Positions 24,751 to 32,494 of a stretch of 64,000 nucleotides of DNA are shown in pieces. Origin of the DNA: Candidatus Pelagisphaera phototrophica (GTDB lineage Bacteria > Verrucomicrobiota > Verrucomicrobiia > Opitutales > Opitutaceae); the NCBI RefSeq assembly GCF_014529625.1, contig NZ_CP076039.1:1240001-1304000 (forward strand), given 5' to 3'. Numbering within the stretch: the first letter of the stretch is position 1; every line of letters begins with the position of its first letter. The notes under the pieces are model-generated. The model had not been told where the DNA came from, did not search any database, and was given only the letters and a program-made list of their open reading frames with translations. The position numbers and the translations under genes are program-made.

Positions 24751-27079
24751 GCGTTGTCTTTTTAGCGGATGTGGTATCCTGCTCTTTGGATCCGGGGTAA
24801 GCGATTCGCGTATGGAGCGAATTGATCAGAGTAAATATAAAACTCTCTTTGATTTTGGCGAGTTCCGCCATAGTGATCGCGCATTCATCCAGTTGCCCGT
24901 CATCGATATTGGATTTGAAAATTCGTTCAACCAGTTCCTCAATACTTTGGGGCGTCACTTTCGGCAGAGATCGGCTCGCAGCCTCGAGGGAGTCAGCGAG
25001 TAGGATAACCGCGCTTTCCTTAAACTGTGGCTTGGGCCCGTCGTAGCGATAGGTCGATTCCAGAACTTTGCTTTTCCCGGATTCGTCTTCCCCCGCTTGC
25101 TGCACAGCTTTGTGGTAGAAGAAGCGTATCAGGTTAGTTCCGTGATGCTGACGTATAACATCGATGATGGGACGGGGCAGCTTGAAGGTGAGTCCAAGGT
25201 CCACACCTTCTTTGACATGGCTCTTGATCACGAGAGCACTGAAGGAAGCCGTTTTTTCGTCGTGCGGGTTGTGGCCATCTAGCTGGTTCTCGGTAAAGTA
25301 CTCCGGCTTGATCATCTTTCCGATATCGTGGAACATACAACTTACACGTGCGAGTAGGGCGTTGCCTTTGATAGCGTTGCAGGCATTTTCCGCCAAGTTG
25401 GCAACCATCAGACTATGATGCCAGGTTCCCGGCGCTTCAAGTTGCATGCGCCGCAGCAATGGGTGGTTGTAGTCACTCAACTCCAGCAGCGTGATGTTGG
25501 TTGTCCGCTTGAATAGGGTCTCGAGAATGGGCAGGACTCCCACAATGACCACTCCCTGAAGGAGGCCGGTTATGGCGGCTGCGGATACTTGGTGGAAAAT
25601 TGTGGCTACAGGAAGACCGTCGGCCCAGTTGTAGAGGAAAGTGAAGAGTGAGATGCAGAGGCCTCCCGCGAAACCTGCGGTTACGACGCGCCCTCTCTTT
25701 CGAATATTGCGACAAATGAAAATAGCGACGCAAGAGGCCAGGAAAGTCATCACCATTAGCTCAAGCCGGTTGCCGAACATGACAGCGGAAAAGAGGCTGA
25801 CGACCATGGCGGTCAAGAGTCCGGGACCACTTCCCATTAGTATGGCAATAATCAACGGAGCGAGTGCCGTAGGAGTGATGTAGGGAAGAATCGCGGACAA
25901 ACTACTGTCGTAAAGAAACTGATCGAGATTGCCGAATTCGAAGCAAAGGCGCACGAGAGCCAGATTGCACACAACTACGAGGGCTAGCAGTCCGAGTCGG
26001 CCGTTGCTGAGCAGGGTTGCTCGGTCTTCGAGTCTAATATAGAACGTGGCGGCTGTGAGCATCGCCAATACCATCAACGCTCTGCCGATTAACTGAAAGT
26101 CGATTGTGTCAACGTCCTTTCCGTCAAGATGGCGGATGTATGCAAGGTGTTGTTCATACTGCTCCGGTATAACTCGGGTATTGGGTTCGATAATACTAGC
26201 GCCTTTTTCAACACGAATGATTACAGGTTGCAGGGACTCGAGCATCTTTTGCCGCAAAGCTAGAATCTCCGTTTCATCGCGCTTGAAATTGGGACGCACG
26301 CCATCTCGGAAGAGCCTGCTAAAGGCGCTCGAAACTCTGGGAGGGACGTTTTCCGCATTCAGAGCGACCCGCAGCATGGTCAACGCATCGTCGGTAGATT
26401 CGATACGTCGCTGGCTTACTTCGTTGTCGGTCTTGAAGAGAGCGACCGAATCCTCGCCAAAATCGAAATTGGAGTCCTCTTTGTCGTAGATCCCGATCTT
26501 ATAGCTCTCTCTGAGGCTGATTAGGCCGGTTTCGATCAGGTCTCGGCGGGTTCGGGCATCGGAAAATTCCAGAATCGTGGTTAAGTCCGATGCCGAGAGC
26601 CGGTAGTTCCCCTTTGCGTTGAAAGTCTCTGTGATTTCCTGGATATAGCTTTGAGCGCCGCTAGCGGAGAGGTCTTGTTCCAACGTCGCGAATTTATCCA
26701 TCGCCTCGAGCAGTATATTTACATGAGCACTAAAGGTTGTGAAATACTGCATGTCGGTACTGTAGACAGGAGGGACCTCGGTGAGGAGTTGCTCGCGCTT
26801 CCGTTCGGTTAGGATGGCACTTTGGTAAGTGAAGTCCTCTGCGGCGACGATGCGTATGGTTGCCAACTGATTGGGGAGAAACTGAAACCCCGAGGGCTTT
26901 ATGCCCATAAAGCTAGTCACGACGATTGAAGCTACGGTAATCGCGAAAATCGCGATGGATATAGCCCGGCTATTTTCCAAAAAGATGAGGAAAGAAGAAG
27001 ACGCCTCAGTTTTCCGCTTCTTCCGCTTTTTTCGGAAGAATCGATTTAGAAGCGCTCTGAACTGCTCAGATAGAGGCAT
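24707..27079 (-). CDS. 7TM-HD family cyclic-di-AMP phosphodiesterase (PgpH/YqfF type)
   Basis: 790 residues from ATG 27079 (MPLSEQFRALLNRFF), preferred over a TTG six codons upstream. Order: a basic cytoplasmic N-terminus, one transmembrane helix (AISIAIFAITVASIVVTSFM), an extracytoplasmic 7TMR-HDED domain (about 60-320), about seven helices (about 330-510) and a cytoplasmic HD domain with LLRRMQLEAPGTWHHSLMVA and the metal-binding pair CMFHDIGKM (about residue 581). Known: this architecture is the PgpH class of c-di-AMP phosphodiesterases in Firmicutes; in this phylum its substrate is inferred. It lies between phoH and ybeY on one strand, the order typical of many phyla. Confidence 0.87.
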   Translation of the reverse strand: MPLSEQFRALLNRFFRKKRKKRKTEASSSFLIFLENSRAISIAIFAITVASIVVTSFMGIKPSGFQFLPNQLATIRIVAAEDFTYQSAILTERKREQLLTEVPPVYSTDMQYFTTFSAHVNILLEAMDKFATLEQDLSASGAQSYIQEITETFNAKGNYRLSASDLTTILEFSDARTRRDLIETGLISLRESYKIGIYDKEDSNFDFGEDSVALFKTDNEVSQRRIESTDDALTMLRVALNAENVPPRVSSAFSRLFRDGVRPNFKRDETEILALRQKMLESLQPVIIRVEKGASIIEPNTRVIPEQYEQHLAYIRHLDGKDVDTIDFQLIGRALMVLAMLTAATFYIRLEDRATLLSNGRLGLLALVVVCNLALVRLCFEFGNLDQFLYDSSLSAILPYITPTALAPLIIAILMGSGPGLLTAMVVSLFSAVMFGNRLELMVMTFLASCVAIFICRNIRKRGRVVTAGFAGGLCISLFTFLYNWADGLPVATIFHQVSAAAITGLLQGVVIVGVLPILETLFKRTTNITLLELSDYNHPLLRRMQLEAPGTWHHSLMVANLAENACNAIKGNALLARVSCMFHDIGKMIKPEYFTENQLDGHNPHDEKTASFSALVIKSHVKEGVDLGLTFKLPRPIIDVIRQHHGTNLIRFFYHKAVQQAGEDESGKSKVLESTYRYDGPKPQFKESAVILLADSLEAASRSLPKVTPQSIEELVERIFKSNIDDGQLDECAITMAELAKIKESFIFTLINSLHTRIAYPGSKEQDTTSAKKTTHERKSERVEAGVGQ

Positions 27080-27152
27080 GCGTGTTCGACGTAACAAAGC
27101 TGAAAAGATTCAATTTCAACGAGCGGCGCAACTTATTCTTGAGTGGTGTGGC

Positions 27153-28115
27153 TCAGACATCACTTGGATTTCGGTAGGCATCATAGGCTTCAACAATCTT
27201 TTGCACGAGGTGGTGACGGACCACATCGGACGCTCCAAATTCATGGAAGCTAATGCCCTGTAACGACTTGAGTATTTTTCTAATTTCTAGGAGACCGGAT
27301 GTTTTGGAGCGGGGAATGTCAATTTGAGTGATATCGCCGGTAATTACCATTTTACTTTCATTTCCCAAGCGAGTCAGAAACATCATCATCTGCTCAGGGG
27401 TGGTATTTTGGGCTTCATCCAAGATTATGAAGGAATCGCTCAGCGTCCTGCCTCTCATGTAGGCGAGGGGAGCGATCTCGATAACCCCCTTTTCGATGAG
27501 TTTAGCCACATCATCACGATCAATCATATCGTAAAGCGCGTCGTGTAAGGGTCTTAGATAAGGGAGGATCTTCTCTTGTAGGTCACCGGGCAAGAATCCC
27601 AGTGTTTCTCCCGCTTCCACGGCAGGTCGACTTAGAATCAGTCGCTTGATGCTGCCGTCCAGCAGCTTAGCGACCGCCGATGCCATAGCGAGGTAGGTTT
27701 TTCCCGTGCCCGCCGGTCCGATGCCGAAGACGATGTCATTTTCGAATATAGACTGGAGGTATTTCTTCTGGCCCAGCGTCTTAGGTACGATGGTCGAGCG
27801 GCGTGTCTGGATGACACAGCTTTTGTCAAACAAAGCCCTAAGTTCCTCCTCTCGACCGGCAACGACCCCTTCAAGCACGTTCTTGAAGTCAGGGTTACGA
27901 ATCTTAAGTCCTTGTGAGCGTGCATCCTGCAACAAGATCATGATTGCTTCTACCTTCTCGATTGCTTCTTCCTCGCCATCGACTTGCAGCCAGCCATCTC
28001 GCGTTACGATACGGACGTTAAGATGGGATTCGATCATGCGAAGATTCTCCTCCCTGCTGCAGTAGAGCAGCGTCAGCTGCTTTGGATTTTCAAAATGTAG
28101 TTTCCGTGTACCCAT
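27153..28115 (-). CDS. ybeZ: PhoH-like ATPase (YbeZ)
   Basis: 320 residues from ATG 28115. A cytoplasmic P-loop NTPase of the PhoH/YbeZ family that works with YbeY in RNA processing. An N-terminal KH-like region is followed by TRRSTIVPKTLGQKKYLQSI, Walker A IGPAGTGKTYLAM (about residue 134), SRPAVEAGETLGFLPGDLQE, MRGRTLSDSFIILDEAQN with Walker B (about 230), and VITGDITQIDIP. Every block of the family is present and the length is normal. First gene of the run phoH, pgpH, ybeY and the membrane protein on the minus strand; 74 bp separate it from pgpH. Confidence 0.93.
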   Translation of the reverse strand: MGTRKLHFENPKQLTLLYCSREENLRMIESHLNVRIVTRDGWLQVDGEEEAIEKVEAIMILLQDARSQGLKIRNPDFKNVLEGVVAGREEELRALFDKSCVIQTRRSTIVPKTLGQKKYLQSIFENDIVFGIGPAGTGKTYLAMASAVAKLLDGSIKRLILSRPAVEAGETLGFLPGDLQEKILPYLRPLHDALYDMIDRDDVAKLIEKGVIEIAPLAYMRGRTLSDSFIILDEAQNTTPEQMMMFLTRLGNESKMVITGDITQIDIPRSKTSGLLEIRKILKSLQGISFHEFGASDVVRHHLVQKIVEAYDAYRNPSDV

Positions 28116-28144
28116 CAAATATGGAAAGGAGGAGAAAATACTAC

Positions 28145-28636
28145 TTAGTCGAGCGTTTCACAAACTGATTTTAAATGGTCCCACATCGTCTCGAGGGCCT
28201 GGGGGAGGACGCGTGTGGAACCGACAACCGGCATAAAGTTAGTGTCACCTGTCCAGCGGGGGACGACATGCTGATGTAGATGCTTGGGAATGCCGGCTCC
28301 ACCTGCTTCGCCCAAATTGATGCCTATATTGAATCCGTTCGGATTGAGAGCAGCTTTTAGGAGGCGTTTTGCCTTCACTGTGGTTTCGAAAAAGCAGACC
28401 CTTTCTTCAGGAGAAAGGTCCTCGATGTCTGGGACTTCCCGATAGGGAAGCACAAGGAGATGCCCAGCGTTGTAAGGATAGCGATTCATTAGAATGAAAC
28501 TGAACTTTTCTCGGGACAAGATTAGCGACGCCTTGTCGTCGTTCGACTTCGGTAGATCGACGAAGGGGCGTCGATCTTGGGGTGACTTCTCCTGAGTCAC
28601 GTATTCCATTCTCCAGTAGGCGTGCAAGTGTTCCAT
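28145..28636 (-). CDS. HIT family nucleotide hydrolase/phosphorylase
   Basis: 163 residues. The histidine triad H-x-H-x-H reads KHLHQHVVPRW at about residue 121, preceded by NIGINLGEAGGAGIPKHLHQ. The N-terminus (HLHAYWRMEYV) and NRYPYNAGHLLVLPYREVPD are typical of the actinobacterial-type AP4A phosphorylase/HIT group (Rv2613c-like). Likely reaction: cleavage of dinucleoside polyphosphates or AMP-conjugates in the cytoplasm; the exact substrate is inferred. It ends 30 bp upstream of phoH on the same strand, so it may be part of the same transcript. Start at ATG 28634-28636 is supported by conservation of the first residues. Confidence 0.88.
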   Translation of the reverse strand: MEHLHAYWRMEYVTQEKSPQDRRPFVDLPKSNDDKASLILSREKFSFILMNRYPYNAGHLLVLPYREVPDIEDLSPEERVCFFETTVKAKRLLKAALNPNGFNIGINLGEAGGAGIPKHLHQHVVPRWTGDTNFMPVVGSTRVLPQALETMWDHLKSVCETLD

Positions 28637-28742
28637 GTTGAAATGAAACGCTGGCGCCTGAGTTCGCGGGTGTCAAAGGCATCGTAGAGCGGATTTTTGG
28701 TCGGCTCAAGTCGACTATGAAGGGTCCATTGAAAGGGATTGC

Positions 28743-30083
28743 TTGCGTTCGACGGACAAAGGCGATTCTAAGCGATTGTTGTTTATTTGGATTTATAGAC
28801 TGATTTTTGCGCCCATCGCTCTCCTCCTAACGCCGAAGTATCTGCTCAAGATGAGAAGGCGTGGCGACTACAAGGGCACCTTGTCGATGCGTCTTGGAAT
28901 TGGCATTGAAGATTGGCCCCGAACTCCCGGAAAGCGTAGAGTGTGGATGCAGGCGGTGAGCCTTGGGGAAATACTGGTGATAGAAGGTCTGTTGCGGAAA
29001 TTGGTGGAAGATCCAAAAGTTGAATTGCTTCTGACGACCACGACAAGCTCGGGATACCGATTGGCGAAAGAAAAGTATTCAGAAATTTGTGATAGGATCT
29101 ATTATTTCCCCTTGGACTTCTGGCCCTTTGTTCGCAAGTTTTGGAAGAGGTTACGCCCAGACTTGGTGATTTGCGCGGAGACAGAATTGTGGCCGGAGCA
29201 TATGCAGCAAGCCGCAAACGCCGGAGTTCCAATGGTTCTAGTGAACGGCCGGCTTTCTGATCGATCGTTCAAGTACGCTAGAAAACTCAAATGGGCCTAC
29301 GGTAGGCATATGCTGCTTTTAAGTAAGGTCATTGCTATTTCTAAGGGAGATTCAAGCCGGTTCATCGCCATGGGTGTCCCGTCTGATAGGGTTCTTGTAT
29401 CGGGAAATTTAAAACTTGACGTATCCATCGATGAGATACTGGACGAGGATCAAAAGCGTGAATTGAGGGTATCACTAGGACTGGGGGATGGCTTTGTGCT
29501 TCTAGGTTCATCCACGTGGCCAGGTGAGGAGGAAACACTGTTGTCGATTTTTAGGGATTTACGCGAGCGTCTACCGGAATGTAAACTGCTACTGGTGCCA
29601 CGGCACGTGGAAAGGCGTAGTGAGATTCGGACGATGCTTGAGCAAAACGCTTCCGACCTGACCTGCCGTTTCAAATCGGAGAGCGATACTTTTGCCCCAT
29701 TGGACATTCTAGTGGCTGACACGAATGGAGAATTGCGGGTTTTGACCCAACTGTCGGATCTGGCTTTCATCGGTAAAAGTTTGCCTCCCTGCCGGGAAGG
29801 CCAAACCCCGATCGAGTGCGGGTTGCTTGGTGTTCCCATGGTTTTTGGATCGGGAATGAGCAACTTTAAAAGTGTTTGCGAAGGAATGATCAAGATGGGG
29901 GCGGCTATTCAGCTATCGGATGTAGATTCCCTTCGAGAAGCGATTGAATCACTTGCACTGGATGAGGCAGCCCGTCAGGAGATGACGCAACGACAGTCGA
30001 AATGGGCCGTAGCGAGCCGTGGCGCCCTAGCGAGGACGTTTGCAGCCATAGAGGGCTTCGTCCGAGACGGTGGCCCCAAATAG
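28743..30083 (+). CDS. waaA: 3-deoxy-D-manno-octulosonic acid (Kdo) transferase
   Basis: 446 residues from TTG 28743, with a purine-rich site GAAAGGGA about 5 bases upstream. WaaA/KdtA adds Kdo to lipid A precursor at the cytoplasmic face of the inner membrane. An N-terminal membrane anchor (LFIWIYRLIFAPIALLLTPK) precedes the GT-B fold with VWMQAVSLGEILVIEGLL (the family's H-A-x-S-x-G-E motif reads Q-A-V-S-L-G-E), TTTTSSGYRLAKE, ETELWPEHMQQA and the C-terminal LGVPMVFGSGMSNF. It shows that the organism makes LPS of the lipid A-Kdo type. It is divergent from the HIT gene. Confidence 0.92.
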   Translation: MRSTDKGDSKRLLFIWIYRLIFAPIALLLTPKYLLKMRRRGDYKGTLSMRLGIGIEDWPRTPGKRRVWMQAVSLGEILVIEGLLRKLVEDPKVELLLTTTTSSGYRLAKEKYSEICDRIYYFPLDFWPFVRKFWKRLRPDLVICAETELWPEHMQQAANAGVPMVLVNGRLSDRSFKYARKLKWAYGRHMLLLSKVIAISKGDSSRFIAMGVPSDRVLVSGNLKLDVSIDEILDEDQKRELRVSLGLGDGFVLLGSSTWPGEEETLLSIFRDLRERLPECKLLLVPRHVERRSEIRTMLEQNASDLTCRFKSESDTFAPLDILVADTNGELRVLTQLSDLAFIGKSLPPCREGQTPIECGLLGVPMVFGSGMSNFKSVCEGMIKMGAAIQLSDVDSLREAIESLALDEAARQEMTQRQSKWAVASRGALARTFAAIEGFVRDGGPK

Positions 30084-30116
30084 GCTTAAATTTGGCCAAT
30101 TCCGTACTCTCTCCGC

Positions 30117-30146
30117 TTGACAGGTAGCGGCCCTATTGGATTTATA
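30117..30146 (+). promoter_or_regulatory. Candidate sigma-70 promoter for the ferredoxin gene
   Basis: TTGACA at 30117-30122 is a perfect -35 hexamer; after 18 bp comes TTTATA (30141-30146), an imperfect -10. The predicted transcription start would fall only one to three bases before the ATG at 30155, and no Shine-Dalgarno sequence is visible, so translation may be leaderless. Single-site inference without further support. Confidence 0.4.
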
Positions 30147-30154
30147 CGCGTACT

Positions 30155-30388
30155 ATGGCTGATAAAGAAGAGAAGTGGGCAGACAATGCACCAGGAAAAT
30201 TCTACGTAGACGAGCAGTGTATTGATTGTGATCTCTGTCGCGAAACCGCGCCGGATTTCTACACACGCAATGACGACGAGGCGTACTCCTACGTACACAA
30301 CCAGCCGAAAACACAGGAAGACATTGATCTTTGTATGGAAGCACTGGAAGGGTGCCCGGTTGAAGCGATCGGAGACGATGGAGACTAA
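30155..30388 (+). CDS. 4Fe-4S ferredoxin (single cluster)
   Basis: A 77-residue acidic protein. Four cysteines for one [4Fe-4S] cluster are visible: C22-x2-C25-x2-C28 in CIDCDLCRETAPDFY and a fourth in GCPVEAIGDDGD near the end. This is the arrangement of the Fer4_13/Fer4_15 small ferredoxins (P. furiosus/Desulfovibrio type), with one extra non-ligand cysteine (DLCMEALEGCP) that could form the disulfide known in that family. It carries electrons in the cytoplasm; the partner enzyme is not indicated by the neighbours. It may have its own promoter (see 30117-30146). Confidence 0.88.
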   Translation: MADKEEKWADNAPGKFYVDEQCIDCDLCRETAPDFYTRNDDEAYSYVHNQPKTQEDIDLCMEALEGCPVEAIGDDGD

Positions 30389-30487
30389 AAGTCTCGATTT
30401 CGTTAACTAGCCTCTTGAATGATGGGTGCACACCGGAAAGGGATGTGCTATTTTGTGTCAAGGCGTCGATATCGGTATTGTTGAATA

Positions 30488-30895
30488 TCAAATTTTGTCG
30501 GAAAGACGCTTTGAGAGTCCTGTGGCTAGGACACCGGTTAGGGAGAGCCTGAAGAACCTGTGGACGATGTAGAGGTAGATCGCGTAGGCTGTTCCGAGCG
30601 GGTTTTTCCAGTTGGGGTGTCAAACGATCTCTTGGCCCAGATCGACGCCAGGTATCAGCGTGTCCAAGGCGAAAATAAGGGGATTGAAACTGGGTTACTC
30701 GCGAGGCTTCTCCGTTCAGGGATCCTTGTCGTCCTGCAGATAGACTTCCTCCAAAGCCCAAGAGATAGCGTTTTGTTGTCGATGTCGAATGGCCAAGTTT
30801 AGGCCAAGGTCCGGCAGGAACAGTATCAGAAACGTCCACAGAGTTTTTTCGGGAAGATAGCCGTAGTCGGCAAACCAACTCAAGGAATTTGAGAT
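30488..30895 (-). pseudogene. Decayed membrane protein gene with three in-frame stops
   Basis: In one minus-strand frame the sequence reads WFADYGYLPEKTLWTFLILF, NLAIRHRQQNAISWALEEVY, stop (30716-30718), a few codons, TAA, then FNPLIFALDTLIPGVDLGQE, stop TGA (30620-30622), then NPLGTAYAIYLYIVHRFFRL and a final stop at 30488-30490. The F-N-P-L-x-x-x-L-D-T-x-x-P-x-V-D-L-G-Q block followed by a final helix is the standard C-terminus of a group of bacterial membrane proteins, often fused to pentapeptide repeats. The frame is kept across three stops, which marks a recent pseudogene. The true 5' end is not clear; it runs towards the divergent HhH gene. Confidence 0.7.
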
Positions 30896-30947
30896 GATAT
30901 CGGATCTGAAAACCCGGACTTTGCTAACTTCAATTCTCAGGAATCCT

Positions 30948-31244
30948 ATGTCTGTTTCAGCCACTCAAATCTCCGGGATTGGCCGCTCTGCAGCTAGGGC
31001 CCTCAGAGCCAAAGGCTTTGGTTCAGTAGAGAAGATCGCTGCGAGCGATGTCAGGTTCCCTGAGCGAGGTAGTCGGATTTGGCCCCATTCGGGCCAAGGC
31101 GACGATTGCCGCGGCGAAAAAGTTGACTGTAGAGACCACGAAGTCAGCAAAAACAGCTGAGAAGAAGGCAAAAAAGCAGTCCCAAAGCCAAAGCCCCAAA
31201 AGAAATCGATCAAAGCGAAATCGAAGAAAAAGAAGAAGGAGTAG
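30948..31244 (+). pseudogene. Helix-hairpin-helix protein with two compensating frameshifts
   Basis: ATG 30948, with AGGAA five bases before it, starts MSVSATQISGIGRSAARALR and GFGSVEKIAASDV. Homology then continues in the next frame (LSEVVGFGPIRAKATIAAAK) from about 31052, and from about 31170 the first frame returns as AVPKPKPQKKSIKAKSKKKK, ending TAG 31242-31244. Together these would give a protein of about 98 residues: two helix-hairpin-helix units of the (I)G-I-G-x-x-x-A-x-x-L type and a lysine-rich tail, as in small DNA-binding proteins. Without both shifts the first frame stops at 31158-31160. Either the gene is broken or two sequencing errors exist. Function if intact: nonspecific DNA binding. 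Confidence 0.65.
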
Positions 31245-31452
31245 CTCGGCTGATCTCGGTTGTAGTTATGGGGCCGTAGAGAAAGCTTCTAGGCCAGAGA
31301 AAACTTTGAATAGTAGGGTTGTAGTACCCCGCAATGCCGTGTAATTCGATCAAAGCGTCTTGTATTCGCAGAGTGGCCCGACTACCCGACTAAATATGGG
31401 GTGCGGCGAGGTAGCGATTGACCCGAGCTCAAGACAAAACCACTGTTGCGTG

Positions 31453-32436
31453 ATGCTATTCCGTAAGTTGAAACAGCGATTGAAATCCACAGCCTTCCTC
31501 TCCGTTGCCAGTTTTATTATAATTTGCGACGCCGCTTGTGGAAAAGAGAACGAGTCACTCGAGATTCTCTTTATTGGAAACAGCTATACAGGGCGGCACA
31601 ATCTTTCGAAAGTGGTCGAAGCAATGGCGGAGGCAGGCAACCCAGGGCTGGAGGTTAATGTATCCACAGTCATATACGGAGGTCGGAGACTGGTTGACCA
31701 CTGGAGATTGGGAACGGCGAATTTCGTGAGATCCCAGAAGATAGGTGTGTCTGAAATCGAAAAAACGATTGCGTCATTGGAGAAGGCGTTCGCGGAGAAT
31801 CCAAAGGACAATCACGCGAAGAGTGCGATCAAAAGGAACCAGGAATTTTTAGACAATCCCGATACCTGGCGCAAAAAATGGGACATCGTAGTGCTCCAGT
31901 CCTATCGAGACGATCTCGAGGGCGAGACCTCGCCTTACATGCAGTATGCTCCGAAGTTTGCAAAACTGGCCAAGGATCAAGGAGCCAGAGTGATTCTCTA
32001 TGAAACGACTCCGGCAACTCAAAACGCCCAGCCACTAACGGAAGCTCCGGAGGGTGCGGTTGTAATGGAGAAGGAAAATTCGATCGCCGCACTGGCCAAT
32101 CGCATCGAGGCTCAAGTCGCCCCAATGGCCCTGATAGGCTATCGTTGTCAAAGCGAACGTCCGGACCTGACCCTTAGATTTGTGAACGACGCTCATTTGA
32201 ATCACACCATGGCTTATCTCACGGCCGCTACGCTCTATGCGGCAATGTTCGATAAAAGCCCAGAGGGGTTACCCGTTGATTCAATTACGGACATACGCTT
32301 TTTCAAGGGCGGCGACAAGTCGAGAGACCGGGATGGGAATTCCATTACTCGCGTATTCTCGAAAAAGGACCGAGCCGATCTTCAACGCATCGCCTGGGAG
32401 GGCTATAGCGAATTTGAACGTATGCGGAGAAATTAG
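31453..32436 (+). CDS. Secreted SGNH/GDSL-like hydrolase
   Basis: About 327 residues from ATG 31453, which gives a signal peptide (KSTAFLSVASFIIICDAACG); upstream codons look non-coding. Block I reads ILFIGNSYTGRHNL (about residue 38; G-N-S in place of G-D-S), STVIYGGRRLVDHW carries the glycine block, WDIVVLQSYRDDLEG is the middle block, and NDAHLNHTMAYLTA (about 245) supplies the D-x-x-H catalytic pair. Such proteins are esterases or carbohydrate deacetylases in the periplasm or outside. The Ser-Asp-His set seems complete. It is convergent with the second DUF1592 gene and has no same-strand partner. Substrate unknown. Confidence 0.75.
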   Translation: MLFRKLKQRLKSTAFLSVASFIIICDAACGKENESLEILFIGNSYTGRHNLSKVVEAMAEAGNPGLEVNVSTVIYGGRRLVDHWRLGTANFVRSQKIGVSEIEKTIASLEKAFAENPKDNHAKSAIKRNQEFLDNPDTWRKKWDIVVLQSYRDDLEGETSPYMQYAPKFAKLAKDQGARVILYETTPATQNAQPLTEAPEGAVVMEKENSIAALANRIEAQVAPMALIGYRCQSERPDLTLRFVNDAHLNHTMAYLTAATLYAAMFDKSPEGLPVDSITDIRFFKGGDKSRDRDGNSITRVFSKKDRADLQRIAWEGYSEFERMRRN

Positions 32437-32494
32437 AATTAATCCGTTGAAAGGGCTGTTGAACCCCATTGTCCCGATGCTGGCTCTACCCGAA

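Noticed and set aside
30153-30878. Long minus-strand open frame covering the ferredoxin and the membrane-protein relic
   Set aside because: It runs antisense to the clear ferredoxin and out of frame with the F-N-P-L-I-F relic; the product has no domain signal.
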